DNA of 35,363 nt from a virus. Each line of letters opens with the position of its first letter. Within the stretch, counting starts at the first letter, position 1. Below the pieces are notes generated by a model. That model was not told where the DNA came from and made no database searches. It saw only the letters and a list, made by a program, of their open reading frames with translations. Shown piece by piece: positions 30,207 through 35,363 of this stretch. The stretch covers positions 1 to 35,363 of the IMG/VR virus record IMGVR_UViG_3300045789_000515. One strand, given 5' to 3'. The position numbers and the translations under genes were made by a program.

Positions 30207-31013
30207 ATGAATGCTGTAGCCCAGACGGAAAAGAAAAGTCTCGTTGTGAAGTTCGCGGATCGCTATGCCGTGGACAGCAACAAAATGCTGGACACCCTGA
30301 AAAGCACCGCTTTCAAACAGCGGGACGGATCTGCCCCCAGCAATGAACAGATGATGGCCCTGCTAGTTGTGGCCGACCAGTACAAGCTCAACCCGTTTAC
30401 CCGTGAGATTTACGCCTTCCCGGACAAGCAGAACGGCATCGTCCCCGTGGTGGGCGTGGACGGCTGGAGCCGAATCATCAACAGCCACCCTCAGTTTGAC
30501 GGGATGGAATTCCGATACTCGGAAAACACTGTCATCCCAGAAGGCGCAAATTCCCCCTGCCATGAATGGGTTGAATGCGTCATGTACCGGAAGGACCGAA
30601 ACCGGCCGGTGGTTGTCCGCGAGTACCTGGACGAAGTTTACCGGGCTCCCTTCAAGCAGGGCATGAAAGGACCATGGCAAACCCACACCAAGCGGTTTCT
30701 GCGCCACAAGACAATGATCCAGTGCTCACGTCTTGCCTTTGGCTTTGTCGGCATTTTTGACGATGACGAAGCCCAGCGCATAAACGAGCAGGCAGAGCGT
30801 GACATGGGGCCGGCTGATGTGATCCGCGACGAACAGCCCGAGCAACTTCCAGAGTGCCCGCAGGAAACCGCCGACAAATACCGTGGCTTTGTTGAAACCG
30901 GCAAAAAATCTGCCAGCGACGTAATGGCCACCCTGGAAAGCAAATACACCCTGAGCGACCAGCAGCGCCTTGAGCTGATAGCCGCTCAAGCCATTGAAGG
31001 AGAAACCGCATGA
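30207..31013 (+). CDS. bet: Single-strand annealing protein, Bet (Red beta) type
   Basis: 268 residues from ATG 30207 with AAGGAGCAGAGC upstream. Core motifs include MMALLVVADQYKLNPFTREI, YAFPDKQNGIVPVVGVDGWS and TKRFLRHKTMIQCSRLAFGF, standard for phage recombination protein Bet. It coats single strands made by the partner exonuclease and anneals them. The C-terminal part (TADKYRGFVETGKKSASDVM on) likely contacts the exonuclease or host SSB. Four-base overlap with the exonuclease gene. Confidence 0.95.
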   Translation: MNAVAQTEKKSLVVKFADRYAVDSNKMLDTLKSTAFKQRDGSAPSNEQMMALLVVADQYKLNPFTREIYAFPDKQNGIVPVVGVDGWSRIINSHPQFDGMEFRYSENTVIPEGANSPCHEWVECVMYRKDRNRPVVVREYLDEVYRAPFKQGMKGPWQTHTKRFLRHKTMIQCSRLAFGFVGIFDDDEAQRINEQAERDMGPADVIRDEQPEQLPECPQETADKYRGFVETGKKSASDVMATLESKYTLSDQQRLELIAAQAIEGETA

Positions 31014-32566
31014 AAATCATCAACGTCACCCAAGGCAGCCCGGAGTGGCTGGCCCACCGTATGGATGCCCGTAACGCGAGTGAGGCGCCTGTTGTTCTAG
31101 GCCAGTCCAGCAAGATTTCGCGTAACGCCCTGATTGAAGCAAAGGCCACTGGCATAGAGCGTGATATTCCAGATTTTGTCCGCGAAGTGATTTTTGCAAA
31201 CGGACACAAGGTTGAGGGAATGGCCGGCCCCATGGCCGAAGAGATTATTGGCGATGAGCTTTTCCCTGTGGTTGCCATCAGCGATGACGGATACCTAAGC
31301 GCTTCCTATGACGGCCTGACCATGGATGAGGAAACCGGCTGGGAATGCAAGCAGTGGAACGAGGACAAGGCCCAGATGGTTCGCGAAGGCGTTCTGCCGC
31401 CGGAAGATGCCGGGCAGGTCTGGCAGCAACTGGCAGTTGGCGCCAAGCGCGTTCTCTACATGATCACTGACGGCACCCCTGAGCAGTGCGTTCACATGAT
31501 GGTGGAGGCCACGGGTGAGGAAGATAAGAAACTTCGCGCAGCCTGGGCCCAGTTCGATGAGGACAAGGCCAACTACCAGCCCCGCGAGAAGGCGCCGCAA
31601 GTTACCGGCGCCACCACCGAAGACCTGCCGGCCGTATCCGTTCAGGTGAGCGGCGATCTGTCCATCGTGGACAACTTCGACCGGTTTGAGTCTGCCCTGA
31701 AGCACTTCATTGACGAGGTGCTGGTACGGGAGCCGAAAAACGACCAGGACTTTGCGGATCTGGACAACCAGGTGAAGCAGCTGAAGAAGGCGGAAGACGC
31801 GCTGGATGCCGCCGAAGCCCAGCTGCTGGCCCAAGTTGAAGCTGTGGACAGCGCCAAGCGCCGCAAGGACATGCTGCACAAGCTGGCCCGCGACAACCGG
31901 CTGATGGCCGAGAAGCTGGTTAAGAGCCAGAAGCAGGCCATCAAGCTGGAAATCGCTCAGCAAGGCAAGCAGGCCGTCGAAGACCACGGCGCCAAGGTTC
32001 AGGCAGCGCTGGACGGCTACACCCTGCCCCGCGTCCCCACGGACTTTAACGAGGCCATGAAGGGCAAGCGCACCATCGCCACCCTGCGCGATGCCGCCGA
32101 CAACGAAGTGGCCCGGGCAAAGATCGCCATCAACGAAGCTGCCGACCTGATCCGGACCAACGCGAAGATCATTGCCGAGGCTGGCTACGAATTCTTGTTT
32201 GCCGACCGGCAGCAGCTGGCCCTGAAAGACAGCGAACTGGTGAAGCTGGAAGTCGAGAGCCGCATTGCACGCCACAAGCAGGAAGAAGAGCGCCGCCTGG
32301 AGGCTGAGCGCCAGCGCATCGCTGCCGAGGAAAAGGCCAAGGCAGAGCGCGAAGCTCAGGTCGCGCCCAAGCCGGAACCGGTAGCAGAGCAGCCAGCACA
32401 GGTGAAAAGCGAGCCCCGCGCCGAATACAAGGCCGAAGAAAAGCCATTCCGCCCCAGCGACCAGGACATTCTGCGCGCCATCGCCGCCGAGTTTCAGGTG
32501 GACGTGCATACCGCCGCCGCCTGGGTGCTGGAAATGAATCAGCAGGAACTGGAACGGGTCGCCTAA
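31010..32566 (+). CDS. YqaJ-type exonuclease with long coiled-coil extension
   Basis: 518 residues, about twice a usual YqaJ-domain exonuclease. N-terminal ~190: QGSPEWLAHRMDARNASEAP opening, NGHKVEGMA (Glu69), SYDGL (Asp101) and WECKQW (Glu112, Lys114), the PD-(D/E)XK catalytic set. Residues ~220-470 are coiled coil (NQVKQLKKAEDALDAAEAQL; HKQEEERRLEAERQRIAAEE) and resemble DUF1351-type phage helper proteins. A short helical end domain (SDQDILRAIAAEFQVDVHTA) follows. Looks like an exonuclease fused to an accessory protein. It makes 3' tails for Bet. Confidence 0.9.
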   Translation: MKIINVTQGSPEWLAHRMDARNASEAPVVLGQSSKISRNALIEAKATGIERDIPDFVREVIFANGHKVEGMAGPMAEEIIGDELFPVVAISDDGYLSASYDGLTMDEETGWECKQWNEDKAQMVREGVLPPEDAGQVWQQLAVGAKRVLYMITDGTPEQCVHMMVEATGEEDKKLRAAWAQFDEDKANYQPREKAPQVTGATTEDLPAVSVQVSGDLSIVDNFDRFESALKHFIDEVLVREPKNDQDFADLDNQVKQLKKAEDALDAAEAQLLAQVEAVDSAKRRKDMLHKLARDNRLMAEKLVKSQKQAIKLEIAQQGKQAVEDHGAKVQAALDGYTLPRVPTDFNEAMKGKRTIATLRDAADNEVARAKIAINEAADLIRTNAKIIAEAGYEFLFADRQQLALKDSELVKLEVESRIARHKQEEERRLEAERQRIAAEEKAKAEREAQVAPKPEPVAEQPAQVKSEPRAEYKAEEKPFRPSDQDILRAIAAEFQVDVHTAAAWVLEMNQQELERVA

Positions 32567-32741
32567 TTCATGGCCCCAGCGGGCGGTGGGCAACACCCGC
32601 AGCCAGGGCGCCCGGCTCCTTGCCCCCTCTCAACCACGGAAGGCCGTGGGGATAGTTAAGGCGCGAGGGGAGTGAAATTCAGGGCGTGACCTGGTGGACG
32701 GCGGGGAAAGACCCGCATCCATTCAGACAACGGAGAGAGAT
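32567..32741 (+). other. Non-coding gap with GC-rich hairpins
   Basis: No convincing gene. A hairpin CCACGG-AAGG-CCGTGG lies at 32634-32649 without a T tract. A 29-codon Pro-rich frame starts at 32570 but has no ribosome site. The stretch may hold a promoter or structured leader for the following gene; nothing clearer is seen. Confidence 0.4.
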
Positions 32742-32996
32742 ATGGGCGAATCCCTGGAGCAGCAAATCGTTGAGGCGGTCCGAGTGCTGGGGCCATCCCC
32801 ATGCACTGCAATTGCCGCTCACATCGGAGTGGAGCCGCGCGCAATCAGCCAGCGTCTTCGATTTATGGGCGAGGCCGGCCAGATAGTCAAAGTGGGCCTG
32901 ACCAGCAGCAACGCTGCCATCTGGGCCGAACGCTGCGACCGGGCTGCGGAGCTGCTTCATAGCTTCATCACGAAACCGGCAGGGGTGCCGCTATGA
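32742..32996 (+). CDS. Small winged-helix DNA-binding protein
   Basis: 84 residues from ATG 32742 with GGAGAGAGAT upstream. LEQQIVEAVRVLGPSPCTAI, AAHIGVEPRAISQRLRFMGE and AGQIVKVGLTSSNAAIWAER form a winged helix: helix pair, recognition helix and wing. Ends in a helix ending AELLHSFITKP. Similar small wHTH proteins regulate phage early operons. Last four bases overlap the next start. Confidence 0.78.
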   Translation: MGESLEQQIVEAVRVLGPSPCTAIAAHIGVEPRAISQRLRFMGEAGQIVKVGLTSSNAAIWAERCDRAAELLHSFITKPAGVPL

Positions 32997-33175
32997 ACCT
33001 TCACCCAGACACCATCCAGCGCCTACTGGAGCACCGTGTAACGCCACTGGGCGCCCAAGACAGAACGATCCGCCGAGCCCAGCGCCTGGTGCTGGTGAAG
33101 GTCGGCAAAGGCAAGAAGGTGCCGCTGGCATTGCGAGAGACAACGGCCTTTGTGGCCAGGGAGACGGACAAGTGA
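32993..33175 (+). CDS. Unrecognised 60-residue basic protein
   Basis: MNLHPDTIQRLLEHRVTPLG, then a basic stretch IRRAQRLVLVKVGKGKKVPL and a Thr-rich helix end. Coupled to both neighbours by four-base overlaps (ATGA before, GTGA after). The Arg/Lys pattern suggests nucleic-acid contact, but there is no motif. Confidence 0.68.
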   Translation: MNLHPDTIQRLLEHRVTPLGAQDRTIRRAQRLVLVKVGKGKKVPLALRETTAFVARETDK

Positions 33176-33405
33176 CGACAACGACCATGTTTAACGCCCC
33201 TCACATGCTTACCCAGACGACTGGCGATGACTGCTTGCTCCCTGAGCCCTGCATTGCAGTGAGCCATGACGCCGCCCCGATCCTGATTATCGCCCAGGGC
33301 GACAGCGAGATTTTATTGAACCTGGAATCTGTGAACGAGCTTTGCCGGTTGCTCAAGAAAGTGAAAGGCCAGGCTGAGCTTTCAAAAGGTGACGACCATG
33401 AGTGA
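33172..33405 (+). CDS. Unrecognised 77-residue protein
   Basis: GTG start at 33172 overlaps the previous stop as GTGA, with GGGAGA seven bases upstream; an ATG five codons in is possible. The second half reads AAPILIIAQGDSEILLNLES, then VNELCRLLKKVKGQAEL: a strand-turn-strand plus helix. No family seen. Ends inside the start of the next gene by 8 bases. Confidence 0.68.
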   Translation: MTTTTMFNAPHMLTQTTGDDCLLPEPCIAVSHDAAPILIIAQGDSEILLNLESVNELCRLLKKVKGQAELSKGDDHE

Positions 33406-34876
33406 TTCAGTGAGAGAGGCGGTTAAAGAAGATCCAATTAAGATGCTCGGGTTTTTACTATCCGCCATCAGGTGTGGTGATGAGTTCGGTGAGCCGCACG
33501 AAACAGCTTCCCGTGTCATCCATGCCGCCCTTAGCGCCAATGGTGGGGAGGTGGAGCCGGTGGCATGGGTAGTGTTTGCCGATAACGGGAATATCAGAAT
33601 CTGGGGCCGGGAGAAGCCGGAAGCCTTCCCGGATGCTGCGCCGCTGTACTTGAGTCCAACTGTCAAGGATTCCTTGACAGTCCAGAGCGAGCCCATTGGG
33701 TATGCAGACCCAGACACACTCGCTGACTATCGGGCAGGTGACAGGCTGCACATGCCCGTTTATCGCCCGGATGCGTCTGCCGATTGGCAAGACGGAATCC
33801 CTGTTTATCTGCACCCCGCCCCGCCATCTGTTGCGGTGCCGGAGCTGACAGTGCGCGTGTTGAGTTTTCCTGAATCCAACGGCAAGCGCAACTGGACTGC
33901 CATGCTTGTGCGAAAGCAGAAATGGGGCGGCCTTGCTGGAAACTGCGGTGGAATCACAATACATCGAGGGGAGCTGTGGAACCGGGTCGCGTATGCAGCA
34001 GAGTGTGCAAAACTCCTGCTTGGCGAGCGCGAAACCGAACCGGACATTTTTGACTACGGCGACGACATCGAAACGCCAGACCAGTGGCCTGGGGAGGTTC
34101 GTGCCGGACGCCCTGTCAAGAACAGCACCATGCTCACCGCCGCCCCATCCCCCGACCATATTGCCGACGCCGGGAAGGTGGATGGCGTGGACGGCTGGCC
34201 GGGGTCCATTACTCGAAGTCAAGCTATTAAGATTTTGGATAGGGCCACCGACAAAGATGATCCGCACTGGGAGTTCGTTGTTGACGACTTCTATGATGAG
34301 GATAGCGACACCATGCCCTCAATTTTTCATGTTTTTGCTGCTATCGGAGTCACCGAGGAAGAATACCGGGAGGCAGCCGGTGTGCAGAACATTGACTGGC
34401 CCGCTTCTGCCACCCCCTCTGTGCCGGAGAACGATAATGGTGTCTCCAGTGCCTACGACAGCGGCTACCTAGATGCGATGCTCTACGCTCGCGTCTGCTG
34501 CGATCGATTGGACAACCCTGAAAACACTAAAGATTATCGAGATTGTGCAAGGTTTCTGGATTTGATTTTCAAGAGCGAAATTGATGAAGCCGCCCGCCTC
34601 CGCACCGCTGGCGACGAGGGAGTGATGAAATCCGCCTTGGCCGTCAATGGCCCGCACGCCGGCCAGCGCGTCCTTATCCGGCCTGACGCGGAGTTTTGGA
34701 CACTGGAACTGGAGCGCGGCGAGACCTTCCGGCGAGTGGAGTACCAAGTATTCCCGATGATGATGCCCGGTCGGGTTTGGCCCGTGGCCTGGATACTGGC
34801 TTTGCCCGGGACAGAGTCGGCGGTGGCCTATGCGCTTTGGCGCGAGCATAACGGAGGTGAGAGCGACCATGGATAA
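33398..34876 (+). CDS. Large mosaic early protein of unknown function
   Basis: 492 residues from ATG 33398. Contains at least two short modules ending in the phage motif P-(L/V)-Y-L-x-P: EKPEAFPDAAPLYLSPT and ADWQDGIPVYLHPAPP. This is a motif found at the ends of many small phage left-arm proteins. An acidic middle (DYGDDIETPDQWPGE; DDFYDEDSDT), a Cys-rich helix (DAMLYARVCCDRLDNPENT) and a C-terminal RRVEYQVFPMMMPGRVWPVA domain follow. It looks assembled from several smaller phage genes. No catalytic motif was found. Confidence 0.72.
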   Translation: MSDSVREAVKEDPIKMLGFLLSAIRCGDEFGEPHETASRVIHAALSANGGEVEPVAWVVFADNGNIRIWGREKPEAFPDAAPLYLSPTVKDSLTVQSEPIGYADPDTLADYRAGDRLHMPVYRPDASADWQDGIPVYLHPAPPSVAVPELTVRVLSFPESNGKRNWTAMLVRKQKWGGLAGNCGGITIHRGELWNRVAYAAECAKLLLGERETEPDIFDYGDDIETPDQWPGEVRAGRPVKNSTMLTAAPSPDHIADAGKVDGVDGWPGSITRSQAIKILDRATDKDDPHWEFVVDDFYDEDSDTMPSIFHVFAAIGVTEEEYREAAGVQNIDWPASATPSVPENDNGVSSAYDSGYLDAMLYARVCCDRLDNPENTKDYRDCARFLDLIFKSEIDEAARLRTAGDEGVMKSALAVNGPHAGQRVLIRPDAEFWTLELERGETFRRVEYQVFPMMMPGRVWPVAWILALPGTESAVAYALWREHNGGESDHG

Positions 34877-35267
34877 CCGAATAGCAGATTTCAGGCATAT
34901 GCGCGGCATGTCCCTGGACGACCTGTCGGAAGCCAGCGGCCTGTCAAAATCAACACTATCAGAGCTTGAGCGTGGGATAACCAAGCCCATGCTGGACTCT
35001 GCCCGTCGCATCGCCAGTGCGCTGGATGCATACGAAAGCGAGCTGTGGCCAGAGGACTCCACCATGCCGCTCACCGTTCGCACCACCGACACCGCCCTCG
35101 CAGCGGCTGAGGCGAGGATTGCGGAGCTTGAGAAGGCGCTGGAGCCGTTTGCGCGGGATACCGACTACAGGATAACTGATGACACCCCAGTGACCTTAAG
35201 CATGGTTAACCACTTGACCGTAGGCGACCTGCGCCACGCCGCCGCCCTGCTCAAGGAGAAGGAGTGA
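34869..35267 (+). CDS. XRE-type helix-turn-helix protein
   Basis: 132 residues from ATG 34869 with GGAGGTGAGAG upstream. IADFRHMRGMSLDDLSEASG, LSKSTLSELERGITKPMLDS and ARRIASALDA form a clear XRE helix-turn-helix. A linker is followed by a coiled-coil C-terminal part (LAAAEARIAELEKALEPFAR) and a helix VGDLRHAAALLKEKE. Could be an excision or early-operon regulator in the int-proximal arm. The fusion of XRE to an ELEKALEPFA-type phage domain is common and suggests module shuffling. Confidence 0.82.
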   Translation: MDNRIADFRHMRGMSLDDLSEASGLSKSTLSELERGITKPMLDSARRIASALDAYESELWPEDSTMPLTVRTTDTALAAAEARIAELEKALEPFARDTDYRITDDTPVTLSMVNHLTVGDLRHAAALLKEKE

Positions 35268-35322
35268 TGAAGCGCACAGAGCCTGCATTGAGATAACCGC
35301 AACTGATGCTGCTGGAGTGATT

Positions 35323-35363
35323 ATGGATATTGAGCGACTAAAGAATGACCCGGATTACTGGAA
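35323..35363 (+). CDS. Start of a further gene, cut by the window edge
   Basis: ATG 35323 with GGAG upstream opens MDIERLKNDPDYW and stays open to the edge. Only 13 codons are visible. The 55 bases before it hold only a nine-codon frame. Product unknown. Confidence 0.5.
   Translation, partial: MDIERLKNDPDYW

Noticed and set aside
31295-32596. 433-codon minus-strand open frame
   Set aside because: Antisense to the YqaJ-type exonuclease; Leu/Gly/Val-rich shadow of its coiled-coil codons.
32570-32659. 29-codon Pro-rich frame
   Set aside because: No ribosome site, low complexity, overlaps a hairpin.
35267-35296. Nine-codon frame overlapping the XRE gene stop
   Set aside because: Too short to support as a gene; more likely a chance frame before the next start at 35323.

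Overview
The window is most of a lambda-like temperate siphophage (prophage or phage genome) from a GC-rich proteobacterium. A marine gammaproteobacterium such as Marinobacter, or a Pseudomonas relative, is my best guess from protein flavour only. Neither end of the phage is present: the tail-tip gene runs off the left edge, no integrase, att site or tRNA is visible, and the right edge cuts a gene just after its start.

Layout. Everything left of about 27.13 kb is read leftward (minus strand); everything right of about 27.24 kb is read rightward. The divide is an immunity region. A YdaS/Cro-like gene (minus) and a CI-like self-cleaving repressor gene (plus) flank three operator-like palindromes of the form ATAACC-N5-GGTTAT (OR). 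The repressor gene is followed by a secreted-protein gene, a terminator and a second cluster of three such palindromes (OL). From OR the early minus operon runs through an unrecognised cII-position gene, a terminator, replication genes (O-like with a DnaT-type C-terminus; a DUF6475-type protein), a string of small start/stop-overlapping genes, NinB, a Ref-like HNH protein, a VRR-NUC resolvase and a Q-type antiterminator. Tandem terminators and a candidate late promoter follow.

The late minus operon holds lysis genes (M15 endolysin, two-TM holin, Rz-like i-spanin, embedded Rz1-like o-spanin, two more small membrane proteins), then packaging (TerS, TerL), portal, SPP1 gp7-type head protein, scaffold, major capsid protein, head-tail connectors, tail terminator, tail tube, tail assembly chaperone with a -1 frameshift (T TTT TTC), tape measure, a lipoprotein, and distal tail/tail-tip genes. 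Intrinsic terminators interrupt this late operon at three further places, which fits Q-type processive antitermination.

From OL the plus operon carries small unrecognised genes, a protein with a Trp/Glu-Ser-Ala repeat helix, a terminator, a Red-beta-like annealing protein (Bet), a YqaJ-type exonuclease with a very long coiled-coil extension, and small regulators leading towards where lambda would place xis/int.

Most worth a second look: the OL/OR operator arrays; the repressor-secreted protein unit that should be expressed in a lysogen; a motif shared by that secreted protein and the tail-operon lipoprotein; the in-frame repeat gene; the frameshift signal; and several unlisted small membrane genes.
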